The notes under the pieces were generated by a model, which saw only the letters and a program-made list of their open reading frames with translations, had not been told where the DNA came from and did not search any database. A DNA stretch of 64,000 nucleotides from Platanthera guangdongensis (lineage: Eukaryota > Streptophyta > Magnoliopsida > Asparagales > Orchidaceae), in assembly GCA_039583875.1 (NCBI GenBank), contig CM077151.1, forward strand, positions 123,199,047 to 123,263,046. Direction: 5' to 3'. Below, one piece after another: positions 53,118 to 64,000 of this stretch. Positions within the stretch are counted from its first letter, which is position 1. Every line of letters begins with the position of its first letter. A program made the translations under genes and the position numbers.

Positions 53118-54026
53118 AAGTGTCGACACTTATAGTCCAAGTGTCGACACATGCCGTGTAAGTGTCGACACAAGTCTACAAGGTGTCGACACAACTCCTT
53201 GTATGTCTCGACACAGATTCTTCTTCAGGTGTCGACACTGAAATTGAGTGTCGACATAAGTACTTGATCTTCTATCTTTAGCTGTATTCTTCTAAGTGTC
53301 GACACATCTCCTTTGTGTCGACACATCTTCTTGTGTTGAATCTGTTAAGTGTCAACACTGCTTCTTGGTGTCGATACATAGTCTTCTATGTTGATACTTG
53401 CTAAGTGTCGACACAGCTCCTTGTGTCGACACTTGATTCTTCTGTTGAGACTTCAGCTGAGTGTCGACACATTCCCTTAGTGTCGACACTTGTACTTAGA
53501 ATATTTTGGAGATAATTCTGTTCTTTGCTAAGTGTCGACACAGCTCCTTGTGTCGACACTTTCTTCAAGTGTAGAGTCTTCAGCTGAGTGTTGACACATT
53601 GTCCTAGGTGTCGACACTTTCTTCATGTGTTGACTCTTCTGTTGAGTGTCGACACTTTGTTTTTGGTGTCGACACTTTCTTCAAGTGCTGACTCTTCTTG
53701 TTGTGTCGACACATTGTTCTGGGTGTCGACACTTTAACTTAGTCTTTGCTGTCTTTTGCTGAGTGTCGACACAGCTCCAAGTGTCGACACTTTCTGGTGT
53801 AGACACAGCTTTACTGGGTGTCGACACAGCTCCTTGTGTCGACACTTTCTGTCTGCACTTTTCTTCACTGAGTGTCGACACAGCTCCTTGTGTCGACACT
53901 TTCTGTCTGTTGTCGACTCTGCATCCCAGGTGTCGACACAATGACTCCAAGTGTCGACACTGCTTGTCTGGGTGTCGACACAAGCCTTCTTAAGTGTCGA
54001 CACTTTCCCTCTGGGTGTCGACACAT
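53118..54026. repeat. G LTR array of GTGTCGACAC palindromes
   Basis: I count about 29 exact copies of the 10-bp palindrome GTGTCGACAC plus several one-base variants in about 900 bp. Many occur as pairs separated by about 9 bases, such as GTGTCGACAC-AGCTCCTT-GTGTCGACAC. It lies in U3 upstream of the TATA box. Confidence 0.92.
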
Positions 54027-54169
54027 GGACTTAGAAACTTTTTGCTTCAGTCCAGTGATTACTTAACCTGCACAAGTAAACTCAACATACATCAAATACA
54101 TTATGATGTATATCATTGAGTTGGGTGAGGCTTCTTCAAATCAGGTACATTTAACCAATGTACCCAACA

Positions 54170-54185
54170 ATCTCCCCCTATTTGG
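54170..54185 (-). other. Element G polypurine tract
   Basis: CCAAATAGGGGGAGAT on the minus strand next to the 3' LTR, the same as in C and D. Confidence 0.88.
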
Positions 54186-54470
54186 AGAAGTCATAACCCT
54201 TAGTCAATGATATACACCATTCATAATTAAAAATTACAAAATGATGTAAAGCAGGATAATGTACAGCAGGGTAAACATAAACATGTATAAATCACACATG
54301 TATACACATACATCAACACAGAACAAATAAGAAATAGACATATTCACAGAACAATCATGAAATATATTGATCACATATTGTTCTAACATTTGTCTTATAC
54401 ATTTTCAGTAGTTCACAAAAATGTTTTACATTCAAAAGATTACAAAATAATCTTCAAGTAAATTCTTAAA

Positions 54471-57291
54471 CTATTTCTGTTCAGGTTCCTTGATATCTAT
54501 TCCCTTGCCAGCTTGAACTTGAGCTTTGACAGGGGCATCAGTAGTTTCAGCATCAGCAGGCTTCTTGCCTTTTAGATCTTTCTTTTTAAGCTCTTCAGCT
54601 TTTATCTTCTGTCTCTCAAAATAATGGTATGGCTTAGGAAAGTACTTGCTAGGCTCCACTGCAGTAGGAGGTAGCTTTCCCATCTTTGCCTTCCTTCTAT
54701 ACTGAACTATTGCTTCCTGCCTGATCTCATGTTCTCCATTCAGCTTCAGAGAACCACTTGTTCCTGTCATGAGTGTTATCCTTGGCAGCTTTCCAGGCAG
54801 TTAATATTATATTTCTAGAGGTAGGGCTCCACTGTTCAAAGTCTGGACTTTGTTCTGCTTGTTCCCTAAACCTCTTCTTAGACAACCTTGTCTCTTCCTC
54901 CTTCTGTAATGCCTCTTGCATGGCTTCAGTAATAGGCTGAACCACTTTATCCAGAATAACATTAGACTTCCCTTCAGTTGGGCTATACATCTGATGAATA
55001 TCAGCTTGCAACATGTCAAAATCTGGTGGAGGATAGATCACTTGAGCTACCTCTGGTTGCTCACCTCCAAGATATGCAGTTTGAATCCCAGATTCAGCAA
55101 CATTGTCATCATCACAGAGTGGAGGATAGCCCAGTGTAGCTCTGATGGAATTAGATATCCATTTGGCATGATCAGAGCTAGCTTTGACTAAAACTCTCTC
55201 CCCCTTTATGACTTCTCTAGCCATATGATCTCTGACATCATCCTTTTGAAATCTTATTTGACTATCCAAGTATCTGATTCCATCTTTAAAGAATGGTTTA
55301 AGCTTTTGAAGTTGTTCTGATATGGCTTTCTGGGAGGCTTGGATAGCAGTCTTTACAATAGTAAGTTCTTCTTGAAAGACTTTATCAAATTCAGCTTTAG
55401 CAGCAGCAGTAGATGTAGAAGGTTCAGCAGCCTTGTTCTTTAACTCAGTGACAATAGCATTATGTGAAGCTGTAAGATTGTCATTCATTCTAAGTTGATT
55501 TTCAAGAACATATCCTTGTTTCAATGCTATGTCATCCACCTGTGCCTTGATCTTTTCCTGGTGGGTGGCCAAGTACATCACTGCATTGCCACCCTTGTGG
55601 AAACATTCAGTCATCTCCTTCTTGTTGAGGTTCATCTCAAACCTGATAGACTTTATGTCCTGGGCAAGATCAAATTGCAAGGATTTTTGCCCTTCATCCA
55701 CATAAGTCTCTATTGCCTTTTTTTGTTCATCCAATTTAATCTGCATGGCAATCATCAAAGCACTATAATCAACAGTTGGAGCTTGCTGAACTATAGGTTG
55801 TGGGGCAATAGATTGCAAAGCTTTCTTATAACTTTGACTTCTTCTCTTGAAGACATAGATTTTCTTTTGCTTAGCCTTAGCAGCCTCCTCATCTTCAGAT
55901 TCTGAGGAGCTGGCTATGTTAACCCTATCCTTAGGGCTTGAAGGCTTCTCAGATTATTCAACTGGAGCTTTCCCAGTTTCTGGCCTTATAGGCTCTTCAT
56001 GAACTTGCACTTGCTCCCCCTCAGCAGCAGCATTATCTTTTTCATTTTCAAAATCTGCTTGATCAAGATTTAGGAATAAATCTTCCATTGTGTATTCTGG
56101 TGGTGAAGGAGCTGGAGATAGTCTTTGCTCTTCAACCACTGGATCAGGAATCACTTGTACAGCAGATGTGTCATCTTCAACAACATCTGGTACTGGACTA
56201 TCCAGCTGAGTTTGCTGAGGAACATCAGATAAATCAGCATCTTCTATAAGATATTCTAAAGTATTTAGGTCAGTGAGTACCTCTTGTATGATGGTGGTGG
56301 CTTGCTCACTTTCCAGTGTAGAGGGTTCTTCTACAACTGGTGGCTCCCCCTGGCTGTGATCCTTGTGGATGGGGCTAGCTTGAGGCAGCTCCCCCTGGAT
56401 CTCAGCAGCCTCTTGAGGAGCAGGAGATTTCACTGCAGGCTCTTCCTCTTGGTCATCTGGAGTGAAAACAACTTGTTCTTCACTTTCAGAACTGCTGGAG
56501 GACTCTTGTAACACTGGAGCAGTTTTTCTCTTTTTCTTTGGAGGAATCTCCTTCTCAGTAACTGCCTTCTCAGGGGTTGGCATTTCCTTTGACAACACCC
56601 TGTCCCATCTAGAAAAGATCCTTTGATCCATCTTCCTCATATGATTTATCTTGCTGCCAGCAGCAGTATTCATTACCTCTGGTATGGTACCAGCTAGGTA
56701 GAGACTTAAGATTCTGCCCAGATTGGGCTTCTTCAAGCTTTCCTTGATTTTCTCATAAACTACTATAGACCAGTCAGTCTTAAGAGAGAAGATAATCCTT
56801 GTCATTATTCCAAACATATAGGCAGACACTCTGTCATGCCCTCCAGGCTTGCTGAGTAAGACCTTACCAACAATCTCAGACATGAATTTTCCTTGGCTGT
56901 TCATGCCTTTCCTGTTAAAAACAGAACCTATCTTCATTTTAGGATCCAGACCACACCAGGTTAGAGCTTCCCTGGTCTTGGATGCAGTAACTTCTTCTTC
57001 ATCTTGAGTTTTTGGAAGCTATAGAATCTTCCTTAGACTCTTTGGTGATACCTTGACCTTCGTTCCATGAACTCTGGATTTGATTCTGTATCCAAACTCA
57101 TCTACTTCAGCTCCATTTAGAAATTTAAGAACCTCTTTCTTCCAAATCTTTGTAGGTTCAGAAACTAAGTATTCTAACCCTGAATCAGCAACTAGGGTTA
57201 CGACCGCATAGATTTCTGCATCAGCATCGTCGAAAGCGCCGCGCACCAGCTCATATCCTTCGTTGACATTCTCCTCTAGCTTAGGCGCCAT
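54471..57291 (-). pseudogene. Element G ORF3 (about 940 codons, two stops and one frameshift)
   Basis: Starts at ATGGCG 57291 (MAPKLEENVNEGYE). In-frame stops at 57019-57021 (TAG) and 55954-55956 (TAA); a frameshift near 54750 leads to the tail AIVQYRRKAKMGKLPP...KYFPKPYHYF. The N-terminal region aligns with C ORF3 (MSEIVGKVLLSK, LGRILSLYLAGTIPEVM, then RWDRVL). It is followed by a basic KKKRK patch, an acidic Pro-rich linker and a long helical, coiled-coil-like stretch (about 55800-55250). No membrane segment is seen. Its neighbours are the palindrome array and TATA box just upstream. Function unknown. Confidence 0.75.
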
Positions 57292-57319
57292 TAGGGTTGT
57301 AGAATTTGTCTTGAGAGAA

Positions 57320-57770
57320 GAGAGGTGTCGACACAGTAGTTTTGGTCTCGAAACTTTGAAAGCGTGTCGACAAACAAAGACCGAACCCTATTTATACCTT
57401 TCTGATTTTGAAGATGAACAGGCGGGATAGTTAACTTAAAATGTGTCGACACTGGCAATAAGTGTCGACACTGACTTATAATGTCTCGACACACATGTGT
57501 CGATACAAGTTTAGTCAACAGATTTTATGTGTCGACACGTGGTTATGTGTCGACACAATATAACTCGACACATTGTCGAGACTTTACTTAGAAAATTCTG
57601 AGTAAAACTTAAGTGTCGACACCACTTTGGATGTGTCGACACCTACTTGACATGTGTCGACACTAACATTCTGAAGTGTCGACACCAACTTCCTAGATGT
57701 GTCGACACCTTTTTCCTGAAGTGTCGACACCACTATTCTTTGTCGACATAGACTTGTCTATGTGTCGACA
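57320..57770 (-). promoter_or_regulatory. G internal GTGTCGACAC array upstream of ORF3
   Basis: About a dozen exact GTGTCGACAC copies plus variants, occupying the gap between the RNase H stop (57818) and ORF3 ATG (57291). They are the same motif as in U3 of the LTR. Most copies lie upstream of the TATA box at 57389-57396. Confidence 0.8.
57389..57396 (-). promoter_or_regulatory. Putative internal TATA box for G ORF3
   Basis: TATAAATA on the minus strand in GGTATAAATAGGG, about 98 bp upstream of the ORF3 ATG. It is the same octamer as the LTR TATA boxes. With the palindrome array it reproduces the LTR promoter layout. Confidence 0.55.
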
Positions 57771-57817
57771 CCTTTTTACTTAGCCATTTTTAAATCTGTA
57801 AACTTACTCTAAGTTTA

Positions 57818-60800
57818 TCATTCCAGTTCAATTTTGAATCTATTGAACTTAGCTTCTTCTAGGGGCTTAGTAAACATATCAGCTATTTGATTATCAGTTT
57901 TAACATATTCAAGTAAAATATCTTCTCTTTCTACATGCTCCCTAAGAAAATGATATTTAATTTCAATATGTTTAGTTCTACTATGAGATACAGGGTTATT
58001 AGCTATTGAAATAGCACTAGTAGAATCACAGAAAAGTGGAGTTCTACTTACCTGAAATCCATAGTTCTCTAGCTGATGTTGTATCCACAGAAGTTGAGCA
58101 CAGCAACTTCCTGCAGCCACATACTCTAACTCTGCTGTGGAGATAGCCACACTGGTTTGCTTTTTGCTACTCCATGAAATTAGTCTCCCACCTAGGAATT
58201 GACAGGTTCCAGTAGTGCTCTTTCTATCTTCTTTGCATCCTGCAAAGTCTGCATCTGAATAACCTGTTAGATCAAAATCTCCATTCCTAGGGTACCAGAG
58301 GCCTAGATAGGGAGTGCCCTTTAGATATCTCAATATTCTTTTACTGCTGTCAAATGAGACTCTTTAGGGCAGGCTTGATACCTGACACAAATACATGTAG
58401 CATACATGATGTCAGGTCTACTAGCAGTCAAGTATAATAGGGAGCCAACTATCCCTCTATACAAGGTTTCATCTACAGGTTTCCCTGCATCATCCTTGCT
58501 AAGAGACATACTTGACCCCATAGGAGTCTTCATGGTACTGGATGAATCCATACCATACTTCCTTATGAGTTCTAGGGTGAACTTGGACTGACAAATGGAT
58601 AAACCACTCTCAGTCTGTTTAACTTGGAGACCCAAGAAAAACTTCAGCTCTCCCATACTACTCATCTCAAACTGACCTTGCATAAGTTTTGCAAACTTTT
58701 TGCAAAGACTGCTTTCAGTAGACCCAAATATAATGTCATCTACATATATTTGGACTAGTATTACTTTGCCTCTAGATTCCCTAAGGAATAGAGTCTTATC
58801 TATTTCCCCCCTTGAGAACTTGTTCTCAATGAGGAAACTAGATAGGGTTTCATACCAAGCCCTAGGGGCTTGCTTTAACCCATATAAAGCTTTCCTAAGT
58901 CTATAGACATGATGAGGTAGAGTTGGATCAACAAAACCTGAAGGCTGTTCCACATAGACTTCTTCCTTAAGATTACCATTCAGGAATGCTGACTTGACAT
59001 CCATTTGGTAAACCTTGAATCCTTGATAGGTTGCATAGGCCAAGAACATCCTTATGGCTTCCAGTCTGGCTACTGGAGCAAAGGTTTGATCAAAATCAAT
59101 ACCTTCTTCTTGCCTATATCCTTTAGCAACCAGTCTAGCTTTATTCTTAATGATGACCCCTTGTTCATCCATCTTATTCATGTAGATCCACTTAGTTCCT
59201 ATTATATTGTGGTCTTTAGGTTTAGGAACAAGTTCCCAAACCTTGCACCTCTTGAACTGATTAAGCTCTTCTTGCATTACTTCAGTCCATTGTGGATCTT
59301 GTATTGCTTCTTCAAATTTCTTAGGTTCAACTTGAGAAAGGAAACTGGAGTAGATTGCTGCATTCATGTATCTGCTCCTGGTTTGTACTCCTTGTCTTGG
59401 ATCTCCAATAATCTGCTCTACTGGATGATCTCTTAGATGCATGTTGGCTGGAGGCATCCTAACTTCTGGTTGAACCTCTTCAGCATCTTCATCATGCTGT
59501 ATTCCTTGTACTTCATCAGCAATTGGCACATGTAGTTCTCCCCCTGGACAATAGCTACTCTCCTCTCCTTGCTGTCTTGCAGCAGGCACTTCTTCTATAG
59601 TAAGCTTGTCCATTTTCTTTGTTAAACCTGTGGGGCTGCATACACTACTAGACAACTCATTGTTAATAAGTTTAGTCTCATCAAAAACTACATGCATAGA
59701 TTCTTCTACAACTTGTGTAGTCAAGTTGTAGACTCTATAAGCCTTACTATTATTGCTGTACCCAACAAAAATTCCCTCTTGGGACTTGGCAGCAAACTTA
59801 GTCAAGTAAGACTTCCCATTGTTAAGTATGAAGCATTTGCAACCAAAGATCCTGAAGTAGGATAGGTTTGGTTTCCTGCCTTTCACAACTTCATAGGGGG
59901 TCTTGTTAAGCCTTTTAGTGATGGTAGCCCTATTTATAACATGGCATGCAATATTAACTGCTTCAGCCCAGAAATACTCTGGCAGTGATGTATCACTTAA
60001 TAGGGTCCTACCAGCCTCTATCAAGGTTCTATTTTTCCTCTCAGCAATGCCATTTTGCTGAGGTGTTCTAGGTGAAGAGAATTCTAGAAATATCCCAAAT
60101 TCTTCACATAGTTTTGTCATGCTATCAGACTGAAATTCAGTACCATGGTCACTTCTAATTTTGACCACTGTACTATTTAGTTCATTCTGAATTTGCTTGA
60201 CAAAGCTATAGAAGACACTAGGTGTTTCAGATTTCTGTCTTAAGAAGAACACCCAGGAAAACCTTGAGTAGTCATCTACAACTACAAAGGTATAGACCTT
60301 CCTACCTAAGCTGTGAACTGGCATTGGACCAAAAAGATCCATATGCAAGAGGTATAAACACCTCACAGCATCTTTGTTCTCTATGCTTCTAAAGGTGGAT
60401 TTAGTCTGCTTGCCCTTTTGACAAGCTGAACAAATACCATCTTTGACACAATTAACTTGAGGACCATTCCTCACTAACTCTTTGCTAAAGAGTTTGCCAA
60501 TAGTCTTGTAGTTAAGATGGGCTAGCCTCTTGTGCCATTTGACACAATGAGAGACTGTCTCATCAGCTACAAGACAAACAGGAGAACCATTGTTCTCAAT
60601 CATAATGTCTAGGCAGTAGACATTCCTCTTCCTATAACCCGTCAAAATGATCTCTTGATCACTTGACCTCTTGATATGACAACCATTTTAACAAATGAGA
60701 CGTCATACACTACATCACTTAATTGACTTATACTTATTAGGTTGTGTTTCAACCCTTTAACATAAGCCACTTGAGTAATGGTAACCAAGTTTATAGAAAT

Positions 60801-60945
60801 GTTACCAAACCCTTTGATGATTCCTTTTTCAGAACCACCAAAGGTGACTTTAGGACCATCTTTTATTGGAATGTAGTCCTTTAGTAATCTTCTAGTTCCA
60901 GTCATATGTCTAGAACATCCACTGTCCAAGTACTATGTTGGGTTA
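57818..60945 (-). pseudogene. Element G pol: protease, integrase, reverse transcriptase, RNase H
   Basis: Protease YLDSGCSRHMTG near 60930 with the preceding Trp codon mutated to TAG; a frameshift near 60650. Then a 771-codon open stretch: gag-pre-integrase [13 protein letters not shown], integrase core [17 protein letters not shown] and NGIAERKNR with all three catalytic acids, [13 protein letters not shown], and reverse transcriptase [30 protein letters not shown] and [12 protein letters not shown] one-base deletion near 58335 shifts the frame into RNase H (GYSDADFAGC, STAELEYVAAG, CDSTSAISI, ADMFTKPLEEAKF). Catalytic residues survive in every domain, so inactivation is recent or mild. Confidence 0.88.
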
Positions 60946-60974
60946 TGGCCACTTGGACTCACCTGCAAAACAGA

Positions 60975-63016
60975 TTAATGAACCTTAGAACCCAAAGAAT
61001 TCTTGGGTCTTTGGTACTTGTTAGTCTGCAACTTGACAAAACTACCTACTGGCTTTCCAACAGGTAGCTTGCTACTCACTGTGGCACTAACATTGTGCCA
61101 ACAGTCCACTGCAAAGTGGTCAACCTTGCCACAGCACCAGCATTCAAACTTATTGTATCTTTGCTTAGGTACTGTCTTTGCTGTCTTATCTACAGCAAGC
61201 TTGTTGAATGTTGGGGCTTTGCCCTTGGACTTAGACTTGGACTGCTCAGTCCTTGCAGGTCTAATGAAACCCAATCCAGCCTTGCCTTTATGATGAACAA
61301 ATTCATTAATTAAAGGTAGCACTGACTTAGGTTTAGAAAACCTAGCAACAAGCTCTCTCTCTTTCTGAAGATTGATCTCCAGACTCTTGATTTGATCATT
61401 CTTAAAAGTGATAGTCCCCATCTGAATTACTGTAATGTGTTTCAGCCTGGCTATCTCATTAAGCTTTTGATCAAATTGCTTCTCAGAATCTGTTGCAGCA
61501 GCTCTAAGATCAGCAATTTCCTTTGCCTGACTTTTGGCTAGGGACTTGCTTTTCTTGTAAGCCTGCAACAGCACCTTATATTCAGCTATAAGCTGATGAA
61601 TATCATCCTCTGACTCAGATACATTCTCATCACTTGATGAAGATGAATCTGATTCTGAACTAGAACAAGAAACTGAACTAAGAGTTGAACTTTGTACCTT
61701 ACTGGGTCCTGGCTGCTCCAGGATTTTGTCACTCTCAGTCAATGCCATCAGTCCTTGGCACTGACAGTCTTCTTGTTCATAGATAGACTCCATTATATGC
61801 ATGAATTCTTCTTCTTCTTCAGCAAACAGCCCTATGTAGGCCTCAACCTCAGACTCAGTTTCTGAAGAAGAGATATCTGATAGAGTCTTCTCTTTCTTGG
61901 CTACAAAAGACTTTTCTTTCTTGCCTTTGAAGTAAGTCTTTTTCCTGTCACTAGATTCTTTCCTCTTTTCAGGACAGTCTGCAATAATATGGCCCTGTCT
62001 ATTGCAGCAATAACACACTATCTTTGAACCAGTTGCCTTGCTAGATTTTGTCCTCTTCCTGTCCTTCTTTGAAGCCTTTTTATCTTGATAAAAATCTTCT
62101 TTTCCTTTTGAAGTAGAAGGCCTTGACCTCCACTGTTTCTTCTTCAGGAATTTCTGAAAGTGTCTAGTGAAAGCAGCAAAGTCTTCATCACTTTCACTGC
62201 TTGCAGATTTGGTGCTGACTGACTCATCTGACTCAGATTCAACTACCTTTGGAGGTGGAGTTGATGACTTATTTTTGCACTTCCTGGAGGCTTCTGTCTT
62301 GAAGGCTATTGTTCTTTCTTTGTGCTCAGTTCTTGTTGATTTCTCCTCCTCTTTTCTCACTGTCAACTGCATCTCATAAGACAATAACTTGCCAAACATT
62401 GTAGGAGGAGGAATTTCCCCCAACTTAGCCATTTCTCTTATAGCACAGATCTTGGTGTCCCAATCTTTGGTTAGGGACCTTAGGAACTTGTCATTTAGTT
62501 CATAGTTACTGAACTCTCTTCCATAAGACATGAGTTCATTCACTATTCTGTAGAACTTCTTATAGCACTCAGTTATGCTATCACCCTTTCCTTGTCTAAA
62601 ACTCTCATACTCCTGATTTAGCAAGGATTTTCTATCTTGTCTAACTTCTTCAGATCCTTCTATATACACTATAAGAGTGTCCCACATCTCTTTGGCTGTC
62701 TTACAGTGTATAAGATTCTGAAATGTTGCATCATCTATGACACTTACTATAATGTTTTGTGCCCTCTTGTCCATGGTGGCTAGGACAATCTCATCCTTAG
62801 TCATCTCAGAGAAATCCTTTGGAGTTCTCTGATTTGCATACTAGAACTGAAATCTTCATGGGCACATAAGGCCCTTCCTTTACTGTGATGTAGATTCTAA
62901 GGGTCTGAGGCCTCCATAAACAGCCTTACCCTTTCCTTCCAGATCCCAAAGATCTCTTTCCTGCATATGGGTAATTTCATGGAACCCAATTCCTTGTGAT
63001 TCTCAGAGGAACCCAT
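60975..63016 (-). pseudogene. Element G gag
   Basis: Probable start ATG at 63016 (MGSSENHKELGSMK), about 100 bases from the primer site. Two frame disruptions lie in the first 70 codons; then a 609-codon open stretch from 62804. UBN2-type capsid (LLNQEYESFRQGKGDSITECY, SLTKDWDTKICAIREMAKLGE), Lys-rich region, first knuckle CYCCNRQGHIIADC, acidic Ser-rich region, coiled-coil-like segment (about residues 400-480), second knuckle CWCCGKVDHFAVDC, end GSKVH plus TAA. Two knuckles distinguish the B/G family from C, D, E and F. Pol follows in the same frame after the stop. Confidence 0.85.
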
Positions 63017-63117
63017 GTTTCTTGATTTTCTTGAATCTGTATTTTCTTGAATCTGTATGTTGCCTTACACTGAATCTGCCAATCAGGATCTCCTCAGACT
63101 GTTAGTCCTTTTGAGGA

Positions 63118-63134
63118 ACCTCCCTCTGATACCA
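63118..63134 (-). other. Element G primer binding site
   Basis: TGGTATCAGAGGGAGG on the minus strand, two bases from the LTR end (CTTTCA-AG-TGG). Confidence 0.88.
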
Positions 63135-63136
63135 CT

Positions 63137-64000
63137 TGAAAGATATGGTACCTAAACACCTAGAGGGGGGGGGGGGTGAATAGGTGATCTAATCCTTTTT
63201 AAACTTTAATGGCAGCAATCAGTTATATCACAGATTTCTAACTACTTTTGCACAGCAATAACAAAGCATTCACAGCAAATAACAATCACAGCACAGCAGA
63301 CACAGTGATTTATAGTGGTTCCCCAAGCTTTGGGTACATCCACTTTCCCCCTACGCCTATCTAGCAGTGTACTAGATTTGGCCAAACTTCTTCACTGTCT
63401 CAGAACCCAAATTGGTTCCTACTCCTCAGGCCCAAGGCCTTACAACTCAGCTTTTCCCAAAGCCTACACTCAGCCACAAAGGCCTACACTCAGCCAATCA
63501 AGGCCTACACTCAGCCAACAAGGCCTACACTCAGAGATTTCAATCTCCTACACTCAGGCTCTCAAGCCCTACCCTCAGCCTTTATAAATACAGGCTTACA
63601 ATTCACTCAGATCCAAAGGATCCTACAAGTTAAAATGATTTTACAAATATTAACTCTACAACTCGGAAACAAGAGAGGGGAGTTGAGAGTTTCTTGATGA
63701 GTTCTTGGAAGAACTCAGCTGGATCCAATCTGACTTAGCTTTCTTCAAAGCTTCTTGAAAGTAGAACTGAATAAGAATGAATCCTTCTGCAGTTGTTCCT
63801 TGACCTCTGCCACTTAGAATTCAGAATAAATCTGAACCCTTCTTCTCAGCCTAGTTCCAAAGGCTGATTTCTTGGATGGAGCCCTCTCTCTCCAACTTCT
63901 TAGATCTGCACTTCGACTGCAAGATCTTCTTGTGTTGATACTTTATGTACCACTTTAACAACTTGTTTTTCAACAATCTGAACTCTAGTTTCTGTAAACT
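63137..64000 (-). repeat. Element G 5' LTR (partial)
   Basis: Nearly identical to 52084-52947, running off the window edge before the TATA box and palindrome array. Hairpin arms 63157-63162 and 63181-63186. Confidence 0.92.

Larger units (their letters stand above)
52084..54169 (-). repeat. Element G 3' LTR (2086 bp)
   Basis: Plus view starts TGAAAGATATGG and ends TACCCAACA. Contains the end hairpin CACCTA/TAGGTG (52104-52132), the conserved block (52254-52290), CTACACTCAGCC tandem repeats (52420-52510), a TATA box (52956-52963, minus) and the GTGTCGACAC array (53118-54026). Confidence 0.92.
52084..64000 (-). mobile_element. Element G: Ty1/copia element with ORF3 (5' LTR truncated by window edge)
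   Basis: Minus strand: 5' LTR from 63137 to beyond the window, primer site, gag, pol, internal motif array with TATA box, ORF3, polypurine tract and 3' LTR (52084-54169). It belongs to the same family as B. The genes have a few frameshifts and stops but are better preserved than in B, C and D. The left flank is CCCGG (52079-52083); the matching TSD would be right of the window. Confidence 0.9.

Noticed and set aside
53118..54026. Regular short repeats resembling a CRISPR array
   Set aside because: The repeats are only 10 bp, palindromic, irregularly spaced and inside a plant LTR. No cas genes are present and the genome is eukaryotic.
54170..57291. ORF3 as a retroviral envelope gene
   Set aside because: Position fits, but no signal peptide, transmembrane segment or surface/TM organisation is visible in C, D or G. 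I left it as unknown.

Overview
The window is plant (angiosperm) nuclear DNA made entirely of nested LTR retrotransposons. I find no host gene, tRNA, rRNA or bacterial feature. The evidence is repeated plant Ty1/copia protein signatures (CCHC zinc knuckles, DSG protease, DDE integrase, YVDD-type reverse transcriptase, RNase H ending in DIFTKPL), tRNA-iMet-like primer sites (TGGTATCA...), polypurine tracts of the AGGGGGAG type, TG...CA long terminal repeats (LTRs), and 5-bp target duplications (TSDs). I name the elements A, A1, B, C, D, E, F, G and H.

Layout. Element A (copia, + strand, 1-9896) shows only its RNase H end and its 3' LTR. That LTR is split by A1 (2347-8714, - strand), a non-autonomous element with Gypsy-type Asp-tRNA priming and only a zinc-knuckle ORF plus an acidic ORF. 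A abuts, and was probably inserted into, the 5' LTR of element B (+ strand, from 9897). B's decayed gag is interrupted at 12902 by element C (12903-50747, - strand), and B resumes at 50748-51482. C's pol is split by element D (19520-45546, + strand), a relative of C. D in turn carries E in its 5' LTR (21269-28829, - strand, nearly intact gag-pol) and F in its pol (33404-39537, - strand, a deletion derivative related to E). After B there is a 600-bp LTR-like fragment H (51483-52083), cut by element G (52084 to beyond 64000, - strand), which is a relative of B. The deepest chain is B > C > D > E or F. Perfect 5-bp TSDs support A1 (GTGCT), E (CTAAC) and F (GTTTG). One-mismatch TSDs support C and D.

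How the parts work. In each copia element the LTR supplies promoter and polyadenylation signals, gag makes the particle, and pol supplies protease, integrase, reverse transcriptase and RNase H. C, D and G also carry a third, sense-strand ORF (ORF3) of unknown function after pol. Almost all coding regions are broken by stops or frameshifts. E is closest to intact, with one internal stop.

Most interesting structure. Every family carries its own short CpG-centred palindrome or inverted repeat, repeated densely in U3; in all families where I can see a TATA box the array lies just upstream of it. Examples are GTGTCGACAC in G, TTCGTCGA/TCGACGAA in C and D, AGTCCGCGGACT in E and F, a 23-bp palindrome in A1, and TACCGC/GCGGTA in A. 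In the three elements with ORF3, a second cluster of the same family-specific motif sits between pol and ORF3; in G it is followed by a TATAAATA box about 100 bp before the ORF3 ATG. This looks like a duplicated promoter module for ORF3. Separately, the ends of the copia LTRs A, B, C, D and G can form a hairpin with a C-rich loop whose stem sequence differs between families but stays complementary. All alignments here were made by eye; no identity values or database results are given.
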